Shown here: positions 1-8,010 of the stretch, piece after piece
Position numbering within the stretch: the stretch's first letter is position 1
How the letters are laid out: each line of letters opens with the position of its first letter
Virus record (IMG/VR): IMGVR_UViG_3300010413_000258
Span: 1-27,636 of that record
DNA length: 27,636 bases
Direction: 5' to 3' (one strand)
Origin: a virus
Program-made: the position numbers and the translations under genes
Notes under the pieces: model-generated
Told to the model about the DNA's origin: nothing
Database searches by the model: none
Seen by the model: the letters and a program-made list of their open reading frames with translations, nothing else

Positions 1-223
1 TAACCTAAGGTTTGCAGAGGGCGCCGTACAGCAATTAACTTTCCGCGTACCTAACGGGGCCGCCTATATGGCTATGGATCGCCATAAAGACCGCCAGAAC
101 ATACATAAGCTTTACGAGTTTATGGGCGCCATGACAAAGCAGGCACCTAAGTTGTTCGCAAGCATGGACGCCCGCGACGTTAAATTCTGTCAGGGGGTCG
201 CGTTGCTTTTTTTGGGTTCGTAG
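1..223 (+). CDS. Tail assembly chaperone, zero-frame product (5' end outside window)
   Basis: The C-terminal 73 codons of an ORF are open from position 2 to a TAG at 221-223. The peptide contains 'MDRHKDRQNIHKLYEFMGAMTK' style charged helices and ends in LLFLGS. Length, ending and position directly upstream of the tape measure gene match the short chaperones (lambda gpG, P2 gpE, Mu gp41 type) that coat the tape measure protein before tail polymerisation. The start codon is off the left edge, so total length is unknown. A canonical -1 slippery heptamer lies three codons before the stop, which is the usual place for the G/GT-type frameshift. The family call rests on context, the ending and the frameshift signal more than on a specific domain motif. 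Confidence 0.75.
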   Translation, partial: NLRFAEGAVQQLTFRVPNGAAYMAMDRHKDRQNIHKLYEFMGAMTKQAPKLFASMDARDVKFCQGVALLFLGS

Positions 224-417
224 AGGCGCCTCTAGTCCGGAAGGGCGAGGACGTCCCCACCCGAGGGGTGGGGGTCTATATGGAAATGCTCCTGCAGATA
301 TGCCGGGACTATCCAGGACTCCCAGACCCCAGAACTTTAGAGGCCCCCGAGATTCGTTTCTTTTATGACGGGTTGCGTAATGAGCTTAAAGATCATACTA
401 AACCTAAGGGTAAATAA
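1..417 (+). CDS. Tail assembly chaperone, -1 frameshifted long form (5' end outside window)
   Basis: If ribosomes slip back one base at 208-214, translation continues from GGG at 214 with no stop until TAA at 415-417. That adds about 67 residues with a region rich in VYMEMLLQICRDYPGLP and a polar basic end. The extension has no start codon or ribosome binding site of its own, and its stop codon shares its last A with the ATG of the tape measure gene. This is the layout expected for the T extension of a G/GT chaperone pair, in which a minority of chaperones carry a C-terminal domain that recruits the tail tube subunit. Frameshifting itself is inferred; the open frame and slippery site are seen directly. 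Confidence 0.7.
208..214 (+). promoter_or_regulatory. -1 programmed frameshift slippery site T TTT TTG
   Basis: In the chaperone reading frame the codons are CTT TTT TTG GGT TCG TAG, so bases 208-214 form the X XXY YYZ heptamer T TTT TTG. The zero-frame stop comes two codons after the heptamer. A tandem slip moves both tRNAs to -1 with only a wobble change. Conserved -1 frameshifting between the two genes upstream of the tape measure is a general rule in long-tailed phages. Confidence 0.8.
255..273 (+). other. GC-rich hairpin downstream of the slippery site
   Basis: CCCCACCC (255-262) can pair perfectly with GGGTGGGG (266-273) around a GAG loop, giving an 8-bp stem of seven G-C pairs and one A-T pair. 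It lies about 40 nt after the slippery heptamer, farther than the 5-9 nt typical for a frameshift-stimulating structure. It may form part of a larger fold, or be unrelated to frameshifting. Confidence 0.4.
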
Positions 418-1793
418 TGGCCGGTAAATTCAGCATAGAGGCAGTCTTTAAGGCTATCGATCGTGTGTCGGCCCCGGTCTCGCGTATGCAGAACCGCGTA
501 GGGAAGTTTACACGTAGCGCCCAGCGTCACTTTAGATCGCTTAACAGCTCCCTTGATAGCTTTATAAGTAACTTAAAATCGGCGGGCGTCAGAGTTCTAG
601 GGGTCGCTACGGCGGCTTTTACGGGCCTAACTGCGGCTACTCTCGGCTTTATTAAGCAGGCCTCTTTAATAGAGGACGCTACAGCCGCCTTTACGCCGCT
701 ATTAGGGGGCGCTGAAAAAGCCGAACAGCTCCCGGTAATGCAGGGCGATATCAATAACACTATCAAAACTTTGCGCATGCTGGGCGATACGGCAGGCGGC
801 AACGCCCAGAAATTAGACTCTATTACCCGAGGCTTTACTAAAGCCATGCTTAAGGGTAAAGTGGACATGGAGTCCCTGAACATGATAGCAGAGGCGGGGG
901 TCCCTATATTTACGGAGCTGGCGGCGTCCATGGGTACGGAAGTAGGCGCGGACTTCTTTAAGATGATAAGCGCGGGCGAAGTCGCTACCGATGACTTAAT
1001 AGGCGCTTTCGACCGTATGACGCGTAAGGGCGGCGTATTTTTTGGGGGTATGGAGATAGCCAGCCGCACCCAGTCAGGCCTATGGTCCACTCTTAAGGAC
1101 AACGTGGCTCTAACCGCCGCGGCTATAGGCCAGCAGATCCTACCCATATCGAAGCAATACACGCGGCAGGCTATAGAGCTGGCGGGTAATATTCGCGAGT
1201 GGGTTAATGCTAATAAAGAATTGATAGGCCAGCGGATACAGGATACGCTAAGTTTTATAACGTCTAATCTCGGTAACTTCCTGAGGATCGCGCGCGGGGT
1301 ACTGAGCGTTATAGCCGCCATAGTGGCTGTAAGCGTAACGCTTAAAACCGTCATGTTGGCGTCAGCCGTGGCTACTAAGGCCTGGGCTATCGCTATGGGT
1401 GTCCTTAAGGGCGTAATGTTTGCGCTTAATTTAGCCATGAGTATAGGCCCCGTCGGTACTATACTTTTGTTAATAAGTCTTGCGGCGTTATTGATAACGC
1501 ACTGGGACGAAGTGGTAGCAGCCATAACCGCAGGCATAAACTTTATAGCAAAACCTTTCGAGGATATAATAGGGGGTATTACTGCGGTATTTAAATCCGC
1601 TAAGGCCATATTTGGCGGCGGTGAGTCTGAAATAGTGACGCCTCAGGAGCGCGTCGCTAAAACGACTGACGAGCGCAGAGAGACGAGCACCGCTGAACTT
1701 ACGATCCGGGACGAGACGGGTAAGGCGGAGCTTACAAAAAGTAATAACGTTAAGGGTATTGGTCTTACTCTTGCAGAGTCGGGGGCGTTCTAA
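417..1793 (+). CDS. Tail tape measure protein
   Basis: This 458-residue protein sets tail length and is threaded through the tail tube before DNA passes. The tape-measure domain is clear: residues near 85-110 give ATAAFTPLLGGAEKAEQL, then TLRMLGDTAGG, the MLKGKVDMESLNMIAEAGVPIF block, FFKMISAGEVATDDLIGAFDRMT and the GGLWSTLKDN-like segment. Hydrophobic helices follow at about 290-365. The C-terminus (TAELTIRDETGKAEL) resembles Mu-type tape measures. At under 500 residues it is short and predicts a tail of roughly 70 nm by the usual 1.5 angstrom per residue rule. Between EKAEQL and TLRMLGD the protein is shorter than family members I know, as if about 20 residues were lost. The ATG overlaps the TAA of the frameshifted chaperone, and its TAA overlaps the next ATG. 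Confidence 0.92.
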   Translation: MAGKFSIEAVFKAIDRVSAPVSRMQNRVGKFTRSAQRHFRSLNSSLDSFISNLKSAGVRVLGVATAAFTGLTAATLGFIKQASLIEDATAAFTPLLGGAEKAEQLPVMQGDINNTIKTLRMLGDTAGGNAQKLDSITRGFTKAMLKGKVDMESLNMIAEAGVPIFTELAASMGTEVGADFFKMISAGEVATDDLIGAFDRMTRKGGVFFGGMEIASRTQSGLWSTLKDNVALTAAAIGQQILPISKQYTRQAIELAGNIREWVNANKELIGQRIQDTLSFITSNLGNFLRIARGVLSVIAAIVAVSVTLKTVMLASAVATKAWAIAMGVLKGVMFALNLAMSIGPVGTILLLISLAALLITHWDEVVAAITAGINFIAKPFEDIIGGITAVFKSAKAIFGGGESEIVTPQERVAKTTDERRETSTAELTIRDETGKAELTKSNNVKGIGLTLAESGAF

Positions 1794-3028
1794 TGGCCTG
1801 GCAAGACCGGTTAACTGCGGCGGCGTATACGTCCCCGTCCGGCCTCCGGTTTGTTTTCAGCTATGAGAACGTTAGCAAATCAGTAAGCAAAAAGACCAGC
1901 GCCTATAACTTCCCGGACGCGGAAGGTACTTACATACAGGACTTAGGGCACACCGGGCGTAAGTACCCCCTCCGCGCTATATTCTGGGGCGACGACTACG
2001 ACGAACAGGCGGAAGCTTTCGAGGCGGCGCTTTTAGAGCGGGGCGCCGGTAAATTAGAGCACCCCCTGTATGGTATAAAAGACGTCGTACCTTTCGGCGA
2101 TATAGAGCGCAGCGACGACCTTAAGACCGCCGCGAATCAAGCTATTATACAAGTCCAGTTTTGGGAGACCATAGGCGTAGTATATCCCACGGGCCAAACG
2201 GACCCGGCGGACTCAGTAGTGCAGGCGGTGGAAGATTATAACGCTACAGCCTCCGAGCAGTTCGCGGAAACGGTAGAACTGGGGCTCGCGTCTGAAAGGG
2301 CGAATTTTAAAGGCCGCTATAACCTACTACTCGACACGGCACAGGCGACCCTTAAGGATATAGCGAATACGCAGGACGACGTAAGGCAGGCCTTTAACGC
2401 TGTCTACGATTCCATAAACTCCGGTATAGATACGCTCGTCTCAGACCCGTTGACACTGGCTTTTCAGACTACCATATTGTTACAGACGCCCGCGCTGGTC
2501 GCCTCAGGTATACAGGCGCGGCTCGACGCTTACGGTAATTTAATAGACCAGCTTACGGCCACCGTATGGACCCCGGGGCTTAATTCGGAGAATACTAACT
2601 CCTTTCTAACGGAAGAGCTTTACGCGTCCACCGCCGTCGTCTCCGTTGTGCTATCAGCCGTTAATAATCAATTTGAAACTAAAACGGACGCCTTGACCGT
2701 CGCCGATATGCTCTTGACTTTCTCCGACCAGGTTATAGCATGGCGCGACTTGAACTACGACTCGCTATCAGCGATAGACACGGGCGGCGCGTACCAGAAG
2801 TACCTGGAGGCTGTCAGCCTTGCCGCCGGGTTCCTGGTAGAGATATCCTTTAGCCTTAAGCAAGAGCGGCGCTTGACACTCGACCGGCCACGGTCTATTA
2901 TTGACCTGGTAGCGGAGTTGTACGGCGAGGTAGACGAACAGCTCGACTTTTTTATACAATCTAACGAGCTAACAGGGTCGGAGATTTTAGAGCTACCGAA
3001 AGGACGTAAAATTGTCTATTTCGTATGA
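1793..3028 (+). CDS. DNA circularisation / tail protein, Mu gpN (gp43) type
   Basis: This is a 411-residue protein. The first 130 residues match the DNA_circ_N family: the start MAWQDRLTAAAYTSPSGLRF, an internal 'FPDAEGTYIQDLG' block, 'RKYPLRAIFWGDDYDEQAEAFEAAL', then 'LEHPLYGIKDVVPFGDIERSDDLKTAANQA' and 'VQFWET'. In Mu the family member is a baseplate/tail-tip component; the name circularisation protein is historical. The C-terminal two thirds are helical and weakly conserved. The gene starts on the last A of the tape measure stop (TAATG) and runs 17 nt into the hub gene, which fits a single tail operon. Confidence 0.88.
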   Translation: MAWQDRLTAAAYTSPSGLRFVFSYENVSKSVSKKTSAYNFPDAEGTYIQDLGHTGRKYPLRAIFWGDDYDEQAEAFEAALLERGAGKLEHPLYGIKDVVPFGDIERSDDLKTAANQAIIQVQFWETIGVVYPTGQTDPADSVVQAVEDYNATASEQFAETVELGLASERANFKGRYNLLLDTAQATLKDIANTQDDVRQAFNAVYDSINSGIDTLVSDPLTLAFQTTILLQTPALVASGIQARLDAYGNLIDQLTATVWTPGLNSENTNSFLTEELYASTAVVSVVLSAVNNQFETKTDALTVADMLLTFSDQVIAWRDLNYDSLSAIDTGGAYQKYLEAVSLAAGFLVEISFSLKQERRLTLDRPRSIIDLVAELYGEVDEQLDFFIQSNELTGSEILELPKGRKIVYFV

Positions 3029-4244
3029 TGTAATAAGCGGCGATACTTTCGAGCTGGTAGCCCGTAAAAAGTACGGCTCTGAACAGTATAGCGACATTAT
3101 AACCGCCGCTAACCCAGGCGTAAAGGAGCCCCTTACCGCCGGTACGACCTTAATAATACCCGCGCTACCAGGCGCGCCTCTGGTAAGCCTGCAGAACAAA
3201 GCTACCGACACTCTGGACGAGGTAGCGCTAAGTATCGATGGCGAACGCTTTAGATTCTGGACAGGCATAACTATATCGCGGTCTATGGACTCTCTGGACT
3301 CTATAGAATTTAACGCGCCTTTCGAGCCCGAAAATACCACATTTCGCGAGAAGTTCCGACCGTTAAGCTATAAAGATGTGACTTTTACCGTAGGTGGCGA
3401 GCCGTTATTTACGGGTACTATGCTTACGCCGGTGCCGGACTCTACGGCAGAAGATAGGACCGTATCAGTAACGGCCTACTCGTTACCGGGAGTACTTAAT
3501 GACTGCACGCCTCCCGTATCTGCTTTCCCTCTGGAGTTCAACGGCCAGGGGTTACGGGAGATAGCGGCCACACTCGCTAAGCCCTTTGGTATATCTGTAG
3601 AATTTACGGCAGACCAGGGGGCCACATTCAAGCGCGTAGCGACTGAGCCTGAAAAAAAGATCTTCGATTTTCTATCAGAACTTGCAGGCCAGCGTAATTT
3701 AATTATATCCAGCACGCCTCGAGGGGCCTTACTCTTCCAAAGGTCTACGGCTGCAGGCCAGCCGGTAGCTAGATTACGGGAGGGCGACGCGCCGTTACTA
3801 TCGGTTAGGCCTAACTTTAAGCCCCAGGGGTATTACAGTCATATAACAGGCCTACGGGGCGCACGAGTAGGCAAGGCGGGGTCGAGCTATACCGTCGCTA
3901 ATCCGCGCTTAAAGGGGGCTATAAGACCCTTTATATATAAGGTCGAGGATACGGACGGGGCCGACCTAAAAAGCGCGGTAGAGGCCAAAGCGGGCCGCAT
4001 GTTTGCCAGCGCCGTAAGCTATACGGCGAGCGCCTTATCCTGGCGTAGCCCTTCGGGCCAGCTATGGGCGCCTAACACTACCGTTAAACTTACGGCGCCG
4101 GGGGCTATGATATATAACGAGTATGAATTTTTAATACGTTCGGTAAGCCTCACGCGCGCGGCAGATAACGAACTGGCCGAGCTTACGCTGGTTTTACCGG
4201 GATCTTTTGAAGGTAAAGCACCGGAGGCCATGCCGTGGGACTGA
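3012..4244 (+). CDS. Baseplate hub protein, Mu gp44 (gpP) type, with N-terminal LysM/gpX-like domain
   Basis: This 410-residue protein is a member of the trimeric hub family (Mu gp44, P2 gpD, T4 gp27-like) that joins tail tube and spike. Residues 1-55 (ISGDTFELVARKKYGSEQYSDII followed by NPGV and GTTLIIPALP) have the LysM/P2 gpX pattern fused in front of the hub, which starts around residue 60. The start is TTG at 3012. The sequence AAAGGA sits 7 nt upstream, and the only nearby ATG (3025) is out of frame, so TTG is forced. It overlaps the preceding gene by 17 nt. The end overlaps the spike gene by 10 nt. Family assignment is firm from sequence style and order; the boundary between the two domains is approximate. 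Confidence 0.87.
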   Translation: MSISYDVISGDTFELVARKKYGSEQYSDIITAANPGVKEPLTAGTTLIIPALPGAPLVSLQNKATDTLDEVALSIDGERFRFWTGITISRSMDSLDSIEFNAPFEPENTTFREKFRPLSYKDVTFTVGGEPLFTGTMLTPVPDSTAEDRTVSVTAYSLPGVLNDCTPPVSAFPLEFNGQGLREIAATLAKPFGISVEFTADQGATFKRVATEPEKKIFDFLSELAGQRNLIISSTPRGALLFQRSTAAGQPVARLREGDAPLLSVRPNFKPQGYYSHITGLRGARVGKAGSSYTVANPRLKGAIRPFIYKVEDTDGADLKSAVEAKAGRMFASAVSYTASALSWRSPSGQLWAPNTTVKLTAPGAMIYNEYEFLIRSVSLTRAADNELAELTLVLPGSFEGKAPEAMPWD

Positions 4245-4729
4245 TAGCGCGCGTAAGATCCTTTACACGGCAGCTTGTAGAGGGCGCCAGGTACTCCGAC
4301 GTTAAGCTCGATCCGGACGGGGGCTCTAATATTACGGGAGAGCACTTCGCGGACCCTGGGGATGACTCGCAGCCTCTACCGGGAGATACCGCAGCGCTCG
4401 TCAGCATGCAGCGTAGCGGTGGTTACGTCCCGGTAGGGTACGCCGATACCGTCAACGCTCCGGCGGCCGGTCCTGGAGAAAAGCGTATCTATGGACGCGA
4501 CCCGGCTACGGGCTTAACTGTAAATCAGGTATGGCTAAAAGCAGACGGCTCTGTTATAATATCAAATACACTCGGCGCGATAGAGCTTAAAGCCGACGGA
4601 AGCGTGGACATTAACGGCGCTTTAATAACAGTAACGGGTGAGGTTATTAGCTCGACAGGGACTATCTTAAGCCTGCATATTCACAGCGGGGTAACTAGCG
4701 GCGGAGGTACTTCAGGGCCACCAGTATGA
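4235..4729 (+). CDS. Baseplate spike protein, Mu gp45 (gpV) type
   Basis: This 164-residue protein is the central membrane-piercing spike. It has an N-terminal OB-like part (residues 1-95, with the family's PLPGDTAALVSM stretch), then beta-helix repeats with alternating short turns (LKADGSVIISNTLGAIELKADGSVDING). The apex motif LHIHSGVTSGGGTSGPP (147-163) has its HxH pair at His148 and His150. In P2 and Mu-type spikes the HxH of the three chains binds an iron ion at the needle tip. The start is GTG at 4235, with GGAGG 7 nt upstream. It lies between the hub and gp46-like genes as in Mu. Confidence 0.9.
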   Translation: MGLIARVRSFTRQLVEGARYSDVKLDPDGGSNITGEHFADPGDDSQPLPGDTAALVSMQRSGGYVPVGYADTVNAPAAGPGEKRIYGRDPATGLTVNQVWLKADGSVIISNTLGAIELKADGSVDINGALITVTGEVISSTGTILSLHIHSGVTSGGGTSGPPV

Positions 4730-5169
4730 GTCAACAGGGCGACGTAAAATTATACCAGACGGACGACGACGGCGATATAACCGTCGTTAATGGCGTCGTT
4801 GAAATGAGCGGAGGTCTGGAGACCGCCGCGTACCTTTCGTTATTCGGAGGTAACGAGGACGACGACGGGCGCGCCGATAATCCTAAAGGGTGGTGGGGCA
4901 ACCTTATAGAAGACGAACCAGCGCGCAAATATACGAGCGAAACGCAAAACCTGTTAACGTCCCTACCGGCCACGTCCGGCAATCTCGTAAGGCTGGAGCA
5001 GGCCGTTAAGCGCGACCTAGCGTGGATGATATCGGAGAGCGTGGCGTCAGATATAACCGTATCGGTAAGTATACCGGCTTTAAACAAGGTAGATATTGTC
5101 GTAAGCATAGAAGCGCTGGGCGAGGAGTCTACTTTTAAATTTACTGAAAACTGGAGGGCCGCCGTATGA
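4726..5169 (+). CDS. Baseplate wedge protein, Mu gp46 (W/gp25-like) type
   Basis: This 147-residue protein has the GP46 family pattern: a short beta N-terminus (GDVKLYQTDDDGDITVVNGVVEMSGGLETAAYLSLFGGNEDD), the tryptophan-rich WWGN segment at about 65, then a helical part (LRRLEQAVKRDLAWM-like) and a last beta strand ending FTENW. Members form the inner wedge of the baseplate and help start sheath assembly. It overlaps the spike gene by 4 nt (ATGA) and the gpJ-like gene by 4 nt, indicating translational coupling. Confidence 0.87.
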   Translation: MSQQGDVKLYQTDDDGDITVVNGVVEMSGGLETAAYLSLFGGNEDDDGRADNPKGWWGNLIEDEPARKYTSETQNLLTSLPATSGNLVRLEQAVKRDLAWMISESVASDITVSVSIPALNKVDIVVSIEALGEESTFKFTENWRAAV

Positions 5170-6353
5170 GCTTGCAGACCCCTACAACTAGCGATATAAA
5201 TGATAGCATTATATCGCAGCTACAAACTACCTTAAGCCAGACTATACCGCTACTGCCTAAGTCTTTTTTACGGGTACTGGCTAAAGTCCTGGCTGGCGTG
5301 TTTATGATGCTTTATAAATACTGCGGCTATATATTCCTGCAGATATTTGTAGCGACCGCCCAGAATAAAGACACGGTGGTAAACGGTATTATTGTAAATC
5401 CTCTGGTATTCTGGGGGCGGCTCGTAGGCGTGGGCGATCCGATAGCGGCCACACAAGCCGAGCTTATAATAACTATAACCGTGGAAAATCAAGTCGGCTC
5501 TTTACCTTCGGGGTCTCAGTTGGTTAATGCTGATAACGGCGTAACGTATATAACTATAGGTTCCGTACCTCTGGACGCGGCTACCAAGCAAGCGACCATA
5601 CGGGCGGTATCTGACCAGACCGGAGGCGGCGGGGCAGGTGCCATAGGTAACCTGGAGCCCGGCGACGTTGTGTCCTTTGCGAACCCGTTACCCAACGTGG
5701 CCCGCGACGCTACAGTCGATAGCCAGTCCGTAACGGGTGCCGACGCGGAGGGTACAGAGACTTACAGGCAGAGAGTTATTGACCGTTTCCAGAAGAGGCC
5801 ACAGGGTGGTGCGTACGCTGATTACGAGATATGGGGCGAAGAGGTCGCCGGTATTGCCAATATATACCCCTATACGGGCGACCCTGGCGAGGTAGACGTA
5901 TACGTGGAGTCTGCAACCGAAGTGGACGGCATACCCACGGGCGCGCAGCTTACCGCCGTAGCCGACGCTATAGAGCTTGATGACGCGGGCCTGGCGAGCA
6001 GACGGCCCGCTAATGCTTTCGTAAATGTGCTACCCATAACCCGTACAGGGTTCGACACGGTTATAGACGGGCTGGTAGTGGATAACCAGGCGCAAGTAGA
6101 GGCCGATATCGAGGCGGCGCTTATCGAATACTACCTCGCGGCGGAACCTTACATATATGGGCTGTCAGTTCCGCCCCGTAAGGACCGTATAACACGTAGC
6201 GCCCTTACGGGACTCGTGGAGGATATAGTCACGGCGGCGGACGGGATCTTTACAAGCGTAACTTTCGACGTTACCACGGTGGGCGGTAGCTTAGAGCTCT
6301 ACGTACTGCAGGAGGGCGAAAAGGCGAAGTCTGTAACGGTGAGCTTTATATGA
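5166..6353 (+). CDS. Baseplate J-like protein, Mu gp47 type
   Basis: The 395-residue protein carries the Baseplate_J pattern: an N-terminal helical segment (residues 1-75), the beta domain with LPSGSQLVNADNGVTYIT (about 113-130) and QTGGGGAGAIGNLEPGDVVSFANPLPNV (about 151-178), then GADAEGTETYRQRVIDRFQKRPQGGAYADYEIWGEEVAGI. The last block is the most conserved part of Mu gp47, P2 gpJ and T4 gp6 homologues. It forms the outer wedge ring of the baseplate. ATGA overlaps couple it to both neighbours. Confidence 0.93.
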   Translation: MSLQTPTTSDINDSIISQLQTTLSQTIPLLPKSFLRVLAKVLAGVFMMLYKYCGYIFLQIFVATAQNKDTVVNGIIVNPLVFWGRLVGVGDPIAATQAELIITITVENQVGSLPSGSQLVNADNGVTYITIGSVPLDAATKQATIRAVSDQTGGGGAGAIGNLEPGDVVSFANPLPNVARDATVDSQSVTGADAEGTETYRQRVIDRFQKRPQGGAYADYEIWGEEVAGIANIYPYTGDPGEVDVYVESATEVDGIPTGAQLTAVADAIELDDAGLASRRPANAFVNVLPITRTGFDTVIDGLVVDNQAQVEADIEAALIEYYLAAEPYIYGLSVPPRKDRITRSALTGLVEDIVTAADGIFTSVTFDVTTVGGSLELYVLQEGEKAKSVTVSFI

Positions 6354-7126
6354 TTTTTAATCATCTATTACCCGGGGCGAGAGCGTGGCGAATAACGGTA
6401 GATAAGCCGTTACGCCAGTTTTTCGAGGGTCTTACGGTTATAGATGCGGACGTTAAGGAGTTCGCGGACCTTATCTTTTATGATATAGACCCGCAGACTA
6501 CGCGGGAGCTGGAGCAGTGGGAGGCTCAGTTCGCTTTACCTAACGTACTCACGGTCGAGCAGGACCGCCGGGACCGGCTGGCCGCAACGTGGCAGGCCTT
6601 AGGCGGACAAAGCCCACGGTATATACAGGATACGCTGCGCAACGCCGGGTTTGACGTTTACGTCCATGAGTGGTGGGAGGTTCCGGTAGTAGGCAGTCCC
6701 GTAGCGCGTAACCCTCTGCTTTACTTGAACGACGGATCGCTGGGGGCGCTGTACCTTGTAACGTGCGGCTCCCAAGTGGCGAACTGTGGCAACGGGGAGG
6801 CGGTTTGCGGGGCGTCACTACAGACGAACGCATACCCGCTGGTAAATAAAATACTTATAGCGCTGCAGGGGGTCGTCTGCGGTTCACAGCTCGCAAACTG
6901 TGGCAACGCCGAAGCGGTTTGCGGTGCCAGACAGCCGCAGTATTCACAGAAGCAGTACACCATACCCCTCGACTCCGCAAAGTGGCCTTATTTTCTTTAT
7001 ATAGGCGGCCAGGCTTTCCCGGATCATGCGTCCGTTCCGACGGAGCGGCGTAACGAGCTGGAAACTTTATGCTTAAAAATATGCCCGACGCAACAATGGT
7101 TAGGCATGCTAATAGATTACATTTAA
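6350..7126 (+). CDS. Baseplate/tail protein, Mu gp48 type (DUF2313), with duplicated Cys motif
   Basis: This 258-residue protein has the DUF2313 pattern: LLPGARAWRITVD at the start, helical LEQWEAQFALPN, RRDRLAATWQALGGQSPRYIQDTLRNAGFDVYVHEWWE (73-110), and a C-terminal ERRNELETLCLKICPTQQW segment. The family links wedge to tail fibre. Unusually, a 17-residue cysteine motif is present twice: residues 139-155 (CGSQVANCGNGEAVCGA) and 177-193 (CGSQLANCGNAEAVCGA), each with three cysteines at matching positions. The two copies lie at about 6764-6814 and 6878-6928. The ATG overlaps the gpJ-like stop by 4 nt. An intergenic gap of 15 nt with AGGAGG leads to the fibre gene. Confidence 0.87.
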   Translation: MIFNHLLPGARAWRITVDKPLRQFFEGLTVIDADVKEFADLIFYDIDPQTTRELEQWEAQFALPNVLTVEQDRRDRLAATWQALGGQSPRYIQDTLRNAGFDVYVHEWWEVPVVGSPVARNPLLYLNDGSLGALYLVTCGSQVANCGNGEAVCGASLQTNAYPLVNKILIALQGVVCGSQLANCGNAEAVCGARQPQYSQKQYTIPLDSAKWPYFLYIGGQAFPDHASVPTERRNELETLCLKICPTQQWLGMLIDYI

Positions 7127-7141
7127 CAGGAGGTTAAAACT

Positions 7142-7996
7142 ATGGTTAATTTAGAGTCAGAATATCCGGGAGCCGTAGAACCGGCAGACGCGAACTATCC
7201 CTCGGGGGGTTTTAAGAACGAAACGTCACCGGGACTGTTCGACGGTACGCCCTACGAGAAAGCCTGGGCAAACGATGTTAACGCATTTATGCAGTCACTT
7301 ATCAAAGCGGCAGGTATTACACTTAGCGGTTCATCCGATACGGTCCTGGTATCTCAGTTAATGCAGGGGCTGTTATATCAGAACCTTACAGCCGATTTGT
7401 TCGCCGAGTCGGGAGTCGCAGACGTATATGTGTTATCGCCGCTTACAAATAATTACGCGCCGCATGCCTACAAAGACGGGGCTAAATACAGATTCACCCC
7501 CGGTAATACAAATACTGGCGCGTCTACGGCAAATATAGCAAGCCTGGGCGCAAAGAATATATTTCTTAACGGCGCGGCCTTGATAGCGGGGGTCCTGCTT
7601 GCCGGTATTGAATATGAGATAGTTTACGACCTGGCAAACGATAGGTTTAATCTACTGCCCTCCGGAGACATAAGGACCGACGGGACAACGTACTTTAAGC
7701 ATAAATTTGTGGATATAGGCGATTGGAACATGGATACGACCGCCAGCGTTAACGTGGCGCATGGATTGGTAGCCGCTAATATACGTAGCGTTGATGTGCA
7801 TATCCGGGACGACACGCCTACGAACTACTACCCCCTCGATTATGGGCCGAGCACGAGCGTTGATTCGGGCTGGTACAATTACAACGCCACCAACGTGGTG
7901 CTTACCAGAGAGGCCGCGGGGCTTTTTGATAGTGTTGATTTTGACGCCACCTCGTATAACAGGGGTTACATAGTTATAGAATATAAGATAGCTTAA
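7142..7996 (+). CDS. Tail fibre-like protein
   Basis: This 284-residue protein starts with ATG after CAGGAGG. The N-terminus (SEYPGAVEPADANYPSGGFKNETSPGLFDGTPYEKAWANDVNAFMQSLIKAAGITLSGSSDTVLVSQLMQGL, in outline) is the common attachment domain of short phage tail fibres that follow gp48. A middle beta region has a repeated-looking 'FTPGNTNTGASTANIASLGAKNIFLNGAAL' type turn. The C-terminal domain (residues 175-284), with many aromatic and aspartate residues, is the likely receptor-binding part. No chaperone gene follows, and no host can be named from it. Confidence 0.8.
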   Translation: MVNLESEYPGAVEPADANYPSGGFKNETSPGLFDGTPYEKAWANDVNAFMQSLIKAAGITLSGSSDTVLVSQLMQGLLYQNLTADLFAESGVADVYVLSPLTNNYAPHAYKDGAKYRFTPGNTNTGASTANIASLGAKNIFLNGAALIAGVLLAGIEYEIVYDLANDRFNLLPSGDIRTDGTTYFKHKFVDIGDWNMDTTASVNVAHGLVAANIRSVDVHIRDDTPTNYYPLDYGPSTSVDSGWYNYNATNVVLTREAAGLFDSVDFDATSYNRGYIVIEYKIA

Positions 7997-8007
7997 GGGG
8001 GGGGGGG
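7997..8007 (+). repeat. Homopolymer of 11 G directly before the amidase start
   Basis: Eleven consecutive G bases fill the gap between the fibre stop codon (ending at 7996) and CTT-ATG of the amidase gene. The tract serves as the only Shine-Dalgarno-like sequence for the amidase. Length changes by slippage would alter spacing to the start codon but not any reading frame. Long G runs are also error-prone in sequencing. Confidence 0.85.
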
Positions 8008-8010
8008 CTT

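Noticed and set aside
527-1609. Long minus-strand ORF (360 codons) opposite the tape measure gene
   Set aside because: It is antisense to a clear tape measure domain, has no ribosome binding site, and its composition is that of a reversed Ala/Ile-rich gene.
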